From contig NZ_QZFU01000036.1 of NCBI RefSeq assembly GCF_003598715.1, positions 62,001 through 126,000 of the forward strand: 64,000 bases of DNA, in the 5' to 3' direction. The position numbers and the translations under genes are program-made. Below the pieces are notes generated by a model. It saw only the letters and a program-made list of their open reading frames with translations. It had not been told where the DNA came from and made no database searches. Shown in pieces: positions 1-8,070 of this stretch. Position 1 is the stretch's first letter. Every line of letters starts with the position of its first letter. This DNA comes from Nocardia panacis (GTDB lineage: Bacteria; Actinomycetota; Actinomycetes; Mycobacteriales; Mycobacteriaceae).

Positions 1-1677
1 CAGGCGCGGGCGCGCTCGCCACTCTCGCCCGCCGACCTCGGTGCAGGCGAGATCGCAAGCAACGGATCAGCTTTCGAGCGGGCACAGCCGAGTACCTTCT
101 TCGGCACGGCCTCGGTGGCCTGCGCGGCGGCCATCGACAGCGACAGCGCGGGCGATCTGTGGCCGACCTGCTGGGCCGACGACGACAATCTGTACACGGC
201 CAACGGTGACGGCCGCGGCTTCGGCGACGGGAACAGCGACGATATTGTCGTCAACCGGATCACCGGCGACCCGAAGTCCGGTATCACGGGCGTGCGGTTG
301 ACCGCCGCCGATCAGGTGGGCGCCATTTGGGGCGATCCCGGCAAATACAACCGGAAGCCGACCGGGATCGTCTGTGTCAACGGGCGGCTCTACCTCGCCA
401 TCCAGGATCTGCGCAGCGGAAACGCCGACACCGCGTTCAACGACGCGCCCAACGCCGCCGTCTCGTGGTCGGACGACCATGGCAGCACCTGGCACACGAC
501 CCAGCAACCCATGTTCACCGGCGGGGTGTTCACCACCGTGTTCTTTCTCGATTTCGGGCGCGATTCCGGTGACGCCGCGACCGCGTTGGGTCCGGACGCG
601 GCGCGCTACGTCTACGCCTATGGCCTGGATGAGAATTGGCGCGGATCCCTCACCGCAACGGTCGCCGACCCGGTGGACCTGTTTCTGGCGCGCGCACCGA
701 GCGACGCGGTCGAACATCGCGACAAATGGGAGTTCTACACCGGAGTCAGCGGTGAAGCCCCGCAGTGGACGCGGATCATCGAGGAAAGACGGCCGGTGCT
801 GCGCGACACCAGACGGCAGTACCCGACTCTGCGCAACAGCGATCAACACCCGCACAATCTCTCGGTGCTCTCCCAAGGCGGCGTCGTCTACAACAAGCCG
901 CTGAAGCGGTACCTGTACACGTCGTGGACGGAGTACACCTTCGAATTCTACGAGGCGCCCGCACCGTGGGGACCGTGGCGACTGTTCTTGACCAAAGACT
1001 TCGGCGGCTACCCGTGGTTCGGTCGCGGCCCCGGCCTCCCCGGCCCGAAGAACGGCGGCTACGGCACCACCATCCCGTCGAAATTCATTTCCGCCGACGG
1101 CAGATCGATGTGGGTGCAGTCGAATTGGTGGGTGGGCAACTCCGGTGGCCGGACCGACTACACCTTCAACCTCCGCGAACTGACCGTACGGCCTTTCGTG
1201 GCGCAGGCGCCCGCGAATCAACCCGACCGGCGCCGCAATCTCGCCTATATCGGTGAATCCGTCACACCCATCGAGAAAAGCGCGCACTTCGGTCACAGCG
1301 AATACCTCTGCGACGGCGACTTCACCAAGAGCGAGGACAGTTTCGATCAGGAGAACAAGAACCTGGACTTCTGGGGTTTCACCTGGGCCGCACCGTATTT
1401 GCTGAATACCGTCATCTACACGACGGGTGAGATATTCGACAACGGCGGTTGGTTCGCCGCCGGGCTGCGGATCCAGATCCGACAGAACTTTCGCTGGATC
1501 GATGTGCCGAACTCCGAGGTGGAACCGCGCTATCCGTACGGCCCCGCCGCAGGACCTTTCAGGACATATACCTTCACCTTCGCCACGATTTCCGGCGATG
1601 GTGTGCGAATCATCGGCAAGCCTGGTGGGCGCGCGTATTTCACTTCGATCGCCGAACTGGAGGTCTATTACCGCTGA
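1..1677 (+). CDS. DUF4185-like secreted or glycan-associated protein, 5' end outside window
   Basis: The reading frame is open from base 1, so the gene starts before the window; at least 558 residues are visible, ending at a TGA. The sequence is rich in Trp, Tyr, Asp and Gly, with motifs such as FGDGNSDDIVVNRITG and SDDHGSTWH that are typical of DUF4185 and sialidase-like beta-propeller folds. From roughly residue 410 of the visible part there is a second, beta-rich section with two Cys (one in EYLCDGDF). The family function is unknown; a carbohydrate-related role is inference. The signal peptide, if any, is not visible. A GTG at 115 could serve as a start, but the frame upstream looks equally coding, so truncation by the window edge is preferred. 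Confidence 0.75.
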   Translation, partial: QARARSPLSPADLGAGEIASNGSAFERAQPSTFFGTASVACAAAIDSDSAGDLWPTCWADDDNLYTANGDGRGFGDGNSDDIVVNRITGDPKSGITGVRLTAADQVGAIWGDPGKYNRKPTGIVCVNGRLYLAIQDLRSGNADTAFNDAPNAAVSWSDDHGSTWHTTQQPMFTGGVFTTVFFLDFGRDSGDAATALGPDAARYVYAYGLDENWRGSLTATVADPVDLFLARAPSDAVEHRDKWEFYTGVSGEAPQWTRIIEERRPVLRDTRRQYPTLRNSDQHPHNLSVLSQGGVVYNKPLKRYLYTSWTEYTFEFYEAPAPWGPWRLFLTKDFGGYPWFGRGPGLPGPKNGGYGTTIPSKFISADGRSMWVQSNWWVGNSGGRTDYTFNLRELTVRPFVAQAPANQPDRRRNLAYIGESVTPIEKSAHFGHSEYLCDGDFTKSEDSFDQENKNLDFWGFTWAAPYLLNTVIYTTGEIFDNGGWFAAGLRIQIRQNFRWIDVPNSEVEPRYPYGPAAGPFRTYTFTFATISGDGVRIIGKPGGRAYFTSIAELEVYYR

Positions 1678-1912
1678 CTTCCACGCCTGCGGCGAGCCAC
1701 TCCGGGACGAGGTGCGCAATGCCCTGTTCGCAGCGGGTTTCCCGTACGAGCGCTACCCGATGCATACAGGGCACACCCCTTCTGGCTCGGCGGCGGCCAT
1801 TGGGCGCTGCCGGCCCCGAATCACCGGCAGCCCACCCGCCCCTGCTCGAGATCCCGGCTTACCGTGGATCGCGGGCGGGAGGACGTCACAGCGCGGCGGC
1901 CGGGTCGGGGGT
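1678..1912. other. convergent intergenic spacer
   Basis: This is the spacer between two genes transcribed towards each other. I see no strong hairpin followed by a T-run and no plausible small gene. Confidence 0.5.
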
Positions 1913-2809
1913 CTACTGTCCGCGAAGCAGTTCGACTACGTGCGCGAATTTCTCCATATTGTCCTCGCGGACCGTGAAGTAGCTGAACCCGAACCGCTCA
2001 CGGTGCGCACGCAGCCGCTCGGCCTGCTGCTCGGGCGTGCCGATGAGCAGGATGGGCGCCTCTTCGGGCGCGCATCCTTCGGGCAGCAGCGGTCCCCACT
2101 GTGCGACCAGTTCCGCACGTTCCGACGGCGAAACCACCTTCTGCACCAGGAGATTCAGTTCGATCTCCGCGAAGCGCGCGCCGAGCAGCCCCCGAAGAAA
2201 GTCGATCCGCGCACCGGTCTCGATAGGTCCGGCCGGTAGCAGCGCGGTCCCCTCCGTATTGGTGTTCGCACCGGTCAGCCCGATGATGTCGGCATTCTCG
2301 GCGGCCACCCGGAGCAGCTTGTCGCCCCAGCCCGCGATGAACAGCGGCGGACCGCCGGGCTGGACCGGCCGGGGCAGGAATTCCGGATCGGCGAATAGCT
2401 TGCGCAGGGTGGCGGTGGCCTCGGCGAGCTGACGCACCCGTCGGCCACCGGAGCCGAATTCGATACCCGCGGCGTCGAATTCGGCCTTCACATATCCCGC
2501 GCCGAGGCCGAGTTCGATGCGGCCACCGGTGAACAGATCGGTGCCCGTGACATCCCTGGCCAGCAGCACCGGATTGTAGAAGGGGACGTTGAGCACATAA
2601 CTGGTGATCCGCACCCGCGAGGTGACCGAAGCGGCGAGCATCATGGCCGGAAACGGAGCGGCGATACCGAGATGATCGGGTATCCCGATCACATCGTAGC
2701 CGAATTCCTCTGCCCTGCGGCATTTTTCGATCCACTGGTCGCGGGATTCGGGCACCACGAGAACGACCCCGAAGCGGAATCGGCGCGGCGCTGTACCCGG
2801 TGATGTCAC
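1913..2809 (-). CDS. F420-dependent LLM-class oxidoreductase (TIGR03621-like)
   Basis: A luciferase-like TIM-barrel of 298 residues. The N-terminal block (FGVVLVVPESRDQWIEKCRRA), PDHLG, the segment VPFYNPVLLARDVTGTDL and GRIELGLGAGYVKAEFDAAG are the hallmarks of actinobacterial F420-dependent oxidoreductases; the length matches the family. The enzyme should be cytosolic and use reduced F420 or F420 on an unknown small substrate. The GTG start overlaps the stop of the upstream 43-residue peptide gene by 4 bp (GTGA), so the two are translationally coupled. Substrate unknown; family assignment is firm. Confidence 0.88.
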   Translation of the reverse strand: MTSPGTAPRRFRFGVVLVVPESRDQWIEKCRRAEEFGYDVIGIPDHLGIAAPFPAMMLAASVTSRVRITSYVLNVPFYNPVLLARDVTGTDLFTGGRIELGLGAGYVKAEFDAAGIEFGSGGRRVRQLAEATATLRKLFADPEFLPRPVQPGGPPLFIAGWGDKLLRVAAENADIIGLTGANTNTEGTALLPAGPIETGARIDFLRGLLGARFAEIELNLLVQKVVSPSERAELVAQWGPLLPEGCAPEEAPILLIGTPEQQAERLRAHRERFGFSYFTVREDNMEKFAHVVELLRGQ

Positions 2810-2937
2810 GCGGCACCGCCGCGGCCGGATCGGGCTGCGCCCTCGAAGTCGGGGATGAGCGGGTCGTGCACGGCGCGGGGGTCGCGTCGGACGAGTGCGC
2901 CGCGGGGCTTGGCGGCGATCTCGGTGGGTGCGGACAT
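2806..2937 (-). CDS. 43-residue peptide coupled to the F420 oxidoreductase
   Basis: A short frame from ATG 2937 to TGA 2806-2808, preceded by a good ribosome binding site (GGAGG, 4 nt spacing). The product is hydrophilic and lacks Cys: MSAPTEIAAKPRGALVRRDP, then a DPLIPDFEGAA segment and a GRGG tail. Its stop overlaps the GTG of the oxidoreductase, which strongly suggests that it is translated. I recognise no family. It could be a leader-type regulatory peptide, a small partner of the enzyme, or a peptide substrate; nothing in the sequence decides among these. Confidence 0.6.
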   Translation of the reverse strand: MSAPTEIAAKPRGALVRRDPRAVHDPLIPDFEGAARSGRGGAA

Positions 2938-2951
2938 GACGCCTCCATGAA

Positions 2952-2969
2952 TTAGCGAATGTTCTCTAA
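2952..2969. promoter_or_regulatory. imperfect inverted repeat upstream of the peptide/oxidoreductase pair
   Basis: TTAGCGAA-TG-TTCTCTAA, with 7 of 8 positions symmetric, lies 15 bp upstream of the start of the 43-residue peptide gene. Size and position suit a repressor operator. No regulator gene is adjacent, so the binding protein is unknown. Confidence 0.4.
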
Positions 2970-3041
2970 TATCGCCAAGCATGCCACATCCCCGCCCGTC
3001 CGCGCACTGGCACGGCGCCGAGTCCGGGGGTTGGCCGACGT

Positions 3042-3743
3042 TCAGCAGCAGTCTTCCCCACGCCAGGCTTGTCGACCCTCGCGTACGGCGAGTGCGGCGA
3101 TGCCGAGGGCGACGATCGGGTCGAGCCACCACCAGCCGAACAGGGTATTGGCCAGCAGGCCGACGAGGACACCGGCGGCCAGGTAGGCGCACAGCAGGTT
3201 CTGAGTTCCTTCCCCGCTGGTCGCGGCGGAGCCGAGCCTGGCTCCCAGGCGCTTCTTGGCGATGCCGAGTACCGGCATCACGATCAGGCTCGAGATCGCG
3301 AGCCCGATGCCCAACCAGCTTGTCCGGGCGTGGTTTCCGGCGATCAGGGTGGTGATCGCGTCGTAGGCGATGTAGGGGGCGAGCAGGAAGAACGTGACCG
3401 CGACGGCTTTGTGGGCGCGGGTTTCGGCGGTGTCGGACAGGGTGCGGGCGCCGGTGAATCGCCACACGATGACGACACTGGCCAAACCCTCGATGGCCGA
3501 GTCCAATCCGAACCCGAGCAGCGCCACCGAGCCCGCGAAAACCGCCGCGGCGATCGCGACCGCCCCCTCGGCCCCCATGTAGAGCAGCGACAGCCACGAC
3601 AGCAGCCGCGCCTGCCGCGCCGCCCGATGCCAGTCGTCCCGGTCGACGGGGACAGCAGGCTGCGCACCGCAGCAGTCGTCGCGGATTTCGCTTGCGGGCG
3701 AGGGTAACTCGTCGAGTTCGTGGCGGAACGGATCGATGCTCAC
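3042..3743 (-). CDS. cation diffusion facilitator (CDF) metal exporter
   Basis: A 233-residue integral membrane protein with about six hydrophobic segments and the CDF pattern LLGFGLDSAIEGLASVVIVWRF in the second helix pair (an Asp-containing metal site) and WWWLDPIVALGIAALAVREG near the end. It has a Cys pair near the N-terminus (DDCC) and ends in CC, extra soft-metal ligands. It is shorter than CDFs with a cytosolic C-terminal domain. The start chosen is GTG 3743, which overlaps the stop of the metal-sensing regulator by 4 bp; an in-frame extension upstream would run inside that gene and looks non-coding. It probably exports Cd, Zn or Pb under control of the upstream ArsR protein. Confidence 0.85.
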   Translation of the reverse strand: MSIDPFRHELDELPSPASEIRDDCCGAQPAVPVDRDDWHRAARQARLLSWLSLLYMGAEGAVAIAAAVFAGSVALLGFGLDSAIEGLASVVIVWRFTGARTLSDTAETRAHKAVAVTFFLLAPYIAYDAITTLIAGNHARTSWLGIGLAISSLIVMPVLGIAKKRLGARLGSAATSGEGTQNLLCAYLAAGVLVGLLANTLFGWWWLDPIVALGIAALAVREGRQAWRGEDCC

Positions 3744-4108
3744 GACAGCGGCCCGCACGGCTCGGCGCCGTAGGTCGGGCACAGCGCCACCGCGTTGCCG
3801 GTCGCCGCCAGCACGGTCTCGGCGGCGGTCAGTATGTCGACCAGACCCGGCTGGGCGAGCCGGAACAACGATGCCCGACCGACCGGCGCGGAGTCGACCA
3901 GTCCGCAATCACGCAGGCAGGCGAGGTGTTTCGACACCGTGGACTGAGCAAGGCCCAGTTCGTCGACGAGATCGACCACACGGGTCGGCCCCAGGGCCAG
4001 TCGCCGCACGATCGCCAGCCGTGCCGGGTCGCCCAGCGACCGGAACAAGGCCGCCGCGGGGGCGAGTTCCACCCGCCCCGGCCCGGCGTCCGAAATTATA
4101 ATCGCCAT
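3740..4108 (-). CDS. ArsR/SmtB family metal sensor, CmtR-like
   Basis: A 122-residue winged-helix repressor: LFRSLGDPARLAIVRRLALG, then the recognition helix LGLAQSTVSKHLACLRDCGL and the wing VGRASLFRL. Cys64 and Cys68 in the recognition helix (ACLRDC) and Cys110 near the C-terminus (ALCPTYG) sit where the three thiolate ligands of the Cd/Pb sensor CmtR lie, so this is probably a Cd/Pb-responsive repressor rather than an ArsR arsenic sensor. It is the first gene of a two-gene operon with the CDF exporter. ATG 4108 has only a very short leader after a TATAAC -10 box (4123-4128). Confidence 0.88.
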   Translation of the reverse strand: MAIIISDAGPGRVELAPAAALFRSLGDPARLAIVRRLALGPTRVVDLVDELGLAQSTVSKHLACLRDCGLVDSAPVGRASLFRLAQPGLVDILTAAETVLAATGNAVALCPTYGAEPCGPLS

Positions 4109-4120
4109 CCGGCGATGTTA
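4097..4120. promoter_or_regulatory. candidate operator of the CmtR-like repressor
   Basis: Imperfect dyad TATAATCGCC-ATCC-GGCGATGTTA (8 of 10 symmetric) covering the regulator start codon, immediately downstream (in the transcription direction, minus strand) of a TATAAC -10 box at 4123-4128. Autorepression is inferred. Confidence 0.45.
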
Positions 4121-4199
4121 TCGTTATACGGCATTAGTCGGCAACCCCATCGCGGCGCGCAGGATTCCAGGGTTGTGCGGGCGAAGATGATGGCGGCAT

Positions 4200-5087
4200 T
4201 CAAGTAAGCACCGTGCCGCGCCGCTGCAGCCAAGCGATCGTCTGGAACGGCACCGCGACGAACACTATGCCGCCGACCAGGTTGCCGAGTGTGGTAACGA
4301 CGATGTTCGTCAGCAGACCGTGGCTCCCGAAACCCCATTCCACCACCGTCGCCGGAGCATCGTGGTGCAACACCGACAGCAGCAGGGGCAACCCCAGGAA
4401 GCCGATGTTGGCGATGACATGCTGCGTTCCGCCGATCACGAAGGCGAACGGCCCGTAGAACGCGAACCCCATCCGAGCGACGTCGCTGCGCGCCTTGAAG
4501 TACATGCACATCGAGGTCTGCAGGAACCAGGTGCACAGCACCGCCAGCAGCAGCGCGGTCATCGTCGGCTGTGTCGTCTTCGCGGCGGCGACGGCGGCCG
4601 CGCGCTGTGCGAAGGCCCCGAGGTAGGGTCCGCCTGCCGCGGCGCAGACGGCGATGAACGTCAGCGCACCGGCGCAGTTGCCGACCAGCCCGACGACCAG
4701 CAGCCGCGCATACGCGCCGAGGCTCATTCGCTTCTGCAGCACGGCCATGAACCCCGCGGCCATGTCGGCGGTGATCAGCGACATGCCGGAGACGAGGATC
4801 AGCACGAACGACATTCCGAACGCCAACCCCATCAGCAGCGCCGCGACTCCGGGTGAGGTGACGCCGATGCTCACTGTCAACGACAGCAGCACACCGAAGG
4901 CGACCATCGCTCCCGCGATCAGGGAACGGACAAGCAGCGTCCACGGATTCGCGGCCTTCTCGATCGCCATATCGGCGACGCGGGTCGCCATCTGCCCGAC
5001 GGTGAGCGGCTCGAACGGATCAGGCGGCGCCGAAGCTGCCCCGGTCACGACCGGTTTAGCGGATTGGGGGGCAAGGACGGTGGACAT
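4200..5087 (-). CDS. formate/nitrite transporter (FNT/FocA-NirC) family channel
   Basis: A 295-residue protein with a 30-40 residue Pro/Ala-rich N-terminus and about six membrane helices. GVLLSLTVSIGVTSPGVAALLMGLAFGMSFVLILVSG and the GTQHVIANIGFLGLP segment identify the FNT fold; the His of TQHVIAN is the central pore histidine. The residue before it is Gln where FocA-type channels often have Glu, so anion preference should not be assumed. It is transcribed alone on the minus strand from ATG 5087, with no recognisable partner enzyme beside it. Confidence 0.88.
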   Translation of the reverse strand: MSTVLAPQSAKPVVTGAASAPPDPFEPLTVGQMATRVADMAIEKAANPWTLLVRSLIAGAMVAFGVLLSLTVSIGVTSPGVAALLMGLAFGMSFVLILVSGMSLITADMAAGFMAVLQKRMSLGAYARLLVVGLVGNCAGALTFIAVCAAAGGPYLGAFAQRAAAVAAAKTTQPTMTALLLAVLCTWFLQTSMCMYFKARSDVARMGFAFYGPFAFVIGGTQHVIANIGFLGLPLLLSVLHHDAPATVVEWGFGSHGLLTNIVVTTLGNLVGGIVFVAVPFQTIAWLQRRGTVLT

Positions 5088-5281
5088 TCGCTCCTCGATT
5101 TCGGGGGGAGGTTGGCCGCACCGCGCACGACGGCGGTGACGAAGCCGGTGTATCTGGAAGATGCTGCGGCGGAGCGCAGTTCAGCAGGACGCTGCGGCCC
5201 GACCGGGACGCGGCAGCGGCGTCGGTCGGTCGCCGCGTTCGCAGGATGTCGATGAGCAGGATCGCGTGGCCACCCGCGGTG
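5088..5281. other. intergenic spacer
   Basis: Probably carries the promoter of the FNT gene. It is GC-rich, and I found no clear terminator for the acyl-CoA dehydrogenase-like gene and no distinct hexamers. Confidence 0.4.
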
Positions 5282-6370
5282 TCACGCACAGCGATCGAGT
5301 TCCCAGCGCAGTTGCGACTCCGCCGGTGACTGCACCGGAATGAACGCGGCCTCCCGGAACCGGCGGCTCGCGCCGGTGCGCAAGGCATAACCTTTGCCGC
5401 CCGCGGTGCGAACTTCCAGGGCGGCCGCCGCGCCTGCCAGTGCCGCGGCCGCCAGGCGCAGCGAGAGCAGTTCCCGCCGACCGGGCGGCGCGGGGGTGCC
5501 GACCGCAGGCGCCAACTCCGCCAGCGTCGACTCCGCCGCCGACAGTTCCGCCGACACCGTCTCGACCTCGGCGGCGAAGACCGAGTTCACACCGGTCAAG
5601 CCGACTCGCGCCCTGGCGACGCAGCGGCCTGCCAGGCCGAGGCACATCGCCGACTGCAACAGCAGAAAGGTCGGGCGCACCCGCGCCAGGAAGGATCCGA
5701 CCTCGCGGCTCAGCACCTGATCGGCGCCGATCGCGGCGTTGTCGAGTTTCAGGTACGAGGAGGCGGTACTTCCCAGCGCCAGCAGATCGAAGTGGTCGCC
5801 GATGGTGACGCCGTCGGTCGACAGCGCCAGCCCGACGATCAGCTTCTCCCCCGTGTCGGTGCGGGCAGCGGTCACCAGGATCGAATCCCGGTACAGGTTG
5901 CTCGCCCAGCGCAGGGTGCCGTCGAGGACATAGCCGTCGCCGTCCGCGGTGGCGGTGAGATCCAGTGAGCCGCATCCGGCCGCATCTTTGAATGCCGAAG
6001 CCATCCCGGTGACGCCGAGGACCGCCCCGCTCGCCAGCAGCGACGCCGCTTTCGCCGCCCAGGCCGTCCCGGCCACGGTCAGGTATTGGATCGTCATGCG
6101 GTGCGCCCATACCGCGAAGGCGGTCGACATGCATTCGGCGGCGAGTTCACCGAGCACCGCCGCCATCGCGGGCAGGCCGCCGTCGTCGTCGCCTGCCGCG
6201 CCCAGACCGAGGACGCCCAATCCGGCCAGTGCGCGGATATTCTCCCGTGCGCTGCGTTCCCCTTGATCGAGGGCCGCGGCGGCGGTGGCGATCGTCTCGA
6301 TGGCGTCGGGGGGCAGCACTGCGGCGCGCCGCCAAATCTGTTGCCCCGGTTGCGTTTCGCTGGTAGTCAT
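5282..6370 (-). CDS. acyl-CoA dehydrogenase-like flavoprotein
   Basis: A 362-residue protein of the acyl-CoA dehydrogenase superfamily: N-terminal helical domain (IRALAGLGVLGLGAAGDDDGG, LAAECMSTAFAVWAHRM), central beta-domain (GVTGMASAFKDAAG, WASNLYRDSILVTAA) and C-terminal four-helix bundle (FLLLQSAMCLGLAGRCV). It is slightly short and I cannot place a canonical catalytic Glu or the end of a typical QxxGGxG motif (only AGGKGYAL is present), so it may be an oxidoreductase or monooxygenase-like member (DszC type) rather than a beta-oxidation enzyme. It lies 10 bp after the OsmC gene in the same operon; ATG 6370 has a GAGG site. Confidence 0.75.
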   Translation of the reverse strand: MTTSETQPGQQIWRRAAVLPPDAIETIATAAAALDQGERSARENIRALAGLGVLGLGAAGDDDGGLPAMAAVLGELAAECMSTAFAVWAHRMTIQYLTVAGTAWAAKAASLLASGAVLGVTGMASAFKDAAGCGSLDLTATADGDGYVLDGTLRWASNLYRDSILVTAARTDTGEKLIVGLALSTDGVTIGDHFDLLALGSTASSYLKLDNAAIGADQVLSREVGSFLARVRPTFLLLQSAMCLGLAGRCVARARVGLTGVNSVFAAEVETVSAELSAAESTLAELAPAVGTPAPPGRRELLSLRLAAAALAGAAAALEVRTAGGKGYALRTGASRRFREAAFIPVQSPAESQLRWELDRCA

Positions 6371-6380
6371 CGTTCGCGCC

Positions 6381-6917
6381 TCACTCGACGGCGAGCGCCG
6401 AGGCGACCACCACGGGGCGGCGGAAGGTATTCAGCACCGGCGACCATTTGATCGCGTTGTCGTGGATCTCCTGCAGCACCGAAGCATCCGCGTCCCCGGC
6501 GAGTGTCACCCGGCATCGGATCTCGGAGAACCCGAGCACCTTGCCCTCGGGCGTATCGCCGACACCCCACACGGCCGAGATATCGATATCCCCTTCCATC
6601 GCGACCTCGATTTCCGACAGCGTCACCCCGCGATGGGTCGCGTTGGCGAGCATCCCCACCGAGATACATGACCCGAGCGCGGCGAGCGCGGTTTCCGACG
6701 GATTCGGCGCCGCGTCGTCACCGAGCAGGGCAGGCGGCTCGCCGACCAGCATCGGCGCCAGTTCGCGGACATAGGTCATATTGCGAAATCCCGCTTCACA
6801 CACGGTTTTCGCCCGCAACGTCTTCTTCCCGGTGCTCGGGTCCTCCTTCGCGGCACAGGACAACTGGTCGAGCCCGACAGCGTCGATCTTCAGCGCATTG
6901 CCCGAGATCGTGGTCAT
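6381..6917 (-). CDS. OsmC/Ohr family peroxide-detoxifying protein
   Basis: 178 residues starting at ATG 6917, chosen because a good AGGAGA site precedes it; in-frame codons upstream look non-coding. The central segment PNPSETALAALGSCISVGMLANA contains the conserved OsmC Cys (GSC) and the family helix; the first OsmC Cys may be the one in VCEAGFRN. OsmC/Ohr proteins reduce organic hydroperoxides with thiols. It heads a two-gene operon with the acyl-CoA dehydrogenase-like protein and is divergent from a TetR gene, whose paired operators suggest control of this operon. Confidence 0.85.
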   Translation of the reverse strand: MTTISGNALKIDAVGLDQLSCAAKEDPSTGKKTLRAKTVCEAGFRNMTYVRELAPMLVGEPPALLGDDAAPNPSETALAALGSCISVGMLANATHRGVTLSEIEVAMEGDIDISAVWGVGDTPEGKVLGFSEIRCRVTLAGDADASVLQEIHDNAIKWSPVLNTFRRPVVVASALAVE

Positions 6918-7030
6918 CGTCTGTTCTCCTCTGTCGATGGAATCGATCGGCGGCATCCGTGTCGAGACGGCTCGCCTTCGCGCCGATTCGGCGGCGTCGC
7001 AGCGCCGCATCGTTCGCCACCCAGTGTCAC

Positions 7031-7044
7031 AGACCGATCGTTCT
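7031..7044. promoter_or_regulatory. TetR operator copy 1 (OsmC side)
   Basis: AGACCGATCGTTCT, an imperfect palindrome (12 of 14 symmetric) around GATC, in the divergent spacer 114 bp upstream of the OsmC start. The same 14-mer pattern, AGAnYGATCRnTCT, recurs at 7154-7167. Confidence 0.55.
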
Positions 7045-7153
7045 GTCCGCATAGTTCGGATCAGCGAGATCGGAACATGATTCGATCACGGAAACCGGTG
7101 TTCCAGCAGCGAGATTCAACCTATTGCCGCATCAACCAGCGGGGTCGATGGGC

Positions 7154-7188
7154 AGACTGATCATTCTTGGAGAGGGCAGCGGCATAAT
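7154..7188 (+). promoter_or_regulatory. TetR operator copy 2 with leaderless promoter of the TetR gene
   Basis: AGACTGATCATTCT at 7154-7167 is the second palindromic copy and covers the -35 region of a promoter whose -10 is CATAAT (7183-7188). The start codon follows 7 nt later, so the transcript is probably leaderless and autorepressed. Confidence 0.6.
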
Positions 7189-7195
7189 AGGCGCC

Positions 7196-7777
7196 ATGGT
7201 TGTCGAGGTGACGTCTCCGGCCGACAGACTGCTGGCCACAGCGGGCAGGCTGTTCGCAGCGGAGGGTATTCGCGCGGTGGGTATCGAACGGCTGGTCACC
7301 GAATCCGCGGTGGCGCGGGCAAGTCTCTACCAGGCGTTCGGCTCCAAAGATCAACTCGCCGCCGAATACCTGCGCCACCAGCACGAAACCGACCGCCGCG
7401 CCTGGCATGTGGCGTCCCGCAGGATCGCGGAGCCGATCGGGAAGGTGCTGCTGTTCTTCGAGTGCGCCGCCCGCGCGGCCAGACAGCGCCACTATCCCGG
7501 ATGCCTGTACATCAACGCGGCGGCGGAATTTCCCGACCGGTCCCACCCGGTGTGGCTCCCGATCGACGAGCACCGCGAGTGGATGCGCGCCGCGGTGGCG
7601 GCGTTACTGCGGGAAGCCGGGGTCCCGCAGCCCGACGAACTGGCCGCGTCGATTCAGTTGCTATACGACGGCGGGCTTTCCGGCTCCAAGGCCACCGGCT
7701 CGGTCGACCCGATCATGCGGGCTCAGCGGCTGGCGCGGACACTGATCGACCGCGAACCTGCCGACGCGACCGAATAG
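7196..7777 (+). CDS. TetR/AcrR family transcriptional regulator
   Basis: 193 residues from ATG 7196, chosen because a -10 box ends 7 nt upstream; a longer frame from 7124 would run through the operator. The N-terminal HTH reads AGRLFAAEGIRAVGIERLV-x-x-SAVARASLYQAFGSKDQLAAEYL, the standard TetR arrangement. The C-terminal ligand domain (GCLYINAAAEFPDRSHPVW) resembles the YjdC/AcuR-like group. It is divergently transcribed from osmC plus the acyl-CoA dehydrogenase-like gene and probably represses both directions through the two identical operator patterns between them. Confidence 0.88.
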   Translation: MVVEVTSPADRLLATAGRLFAAEGIRAVGIERLVTESAVARASLYQAFGSKDQLAAEYLRHQHETDRRAWHVASRRIAEPIGKVLLFFECAARAARQRHYPGCLYINAAAEFPDRSHPVWLPIDEHREWMRAAVAALLREAGVPQPDELAASIQLLYDGGLSGSKATGSVDPIMRAQRLARTLIDREPADATE

Positions 7778-8070
7778 CCGGGCTTGCGACGGGTTCGCCG
7801 CGACGAATCCGCGCGGAGGTTCGCCCACGTCCGCAGCGGCCGCGGCCCGTCCGGCGGCTCCGGTAAGCGCTGTCCGGTAACGGTTTTCGCTGCGGACATC
7901 GACATCGGTGAGTAGCATCGTAGCCAGGTATTCGCCCCTCTCCCCGCAGAGGTGTGTAATCACCGTCGACCTTGGTGCTTCGCGACGTGTCCTGAATCGG
8001 TCGGTCACGGGTCCGGCCGACAACCTCGTTCGCCACCTTCCGTTTTCAACTCGATCGTCTGGAGTTCTCT
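7778..8070. other. spacer before the P450 gene
   Basis: 293 bp between same-strand genes. I see no open small gene with a ribosome binding site, no strong hairpin and no convincing promoter hexamers. Confidence 0.35.

Noticed and set aside
67..1719. 550-codon minus-strand frame opposite the DUF4185-like gene
   Set aside because: Antisense shadow; the plus frame has the family motifs and normal composition.
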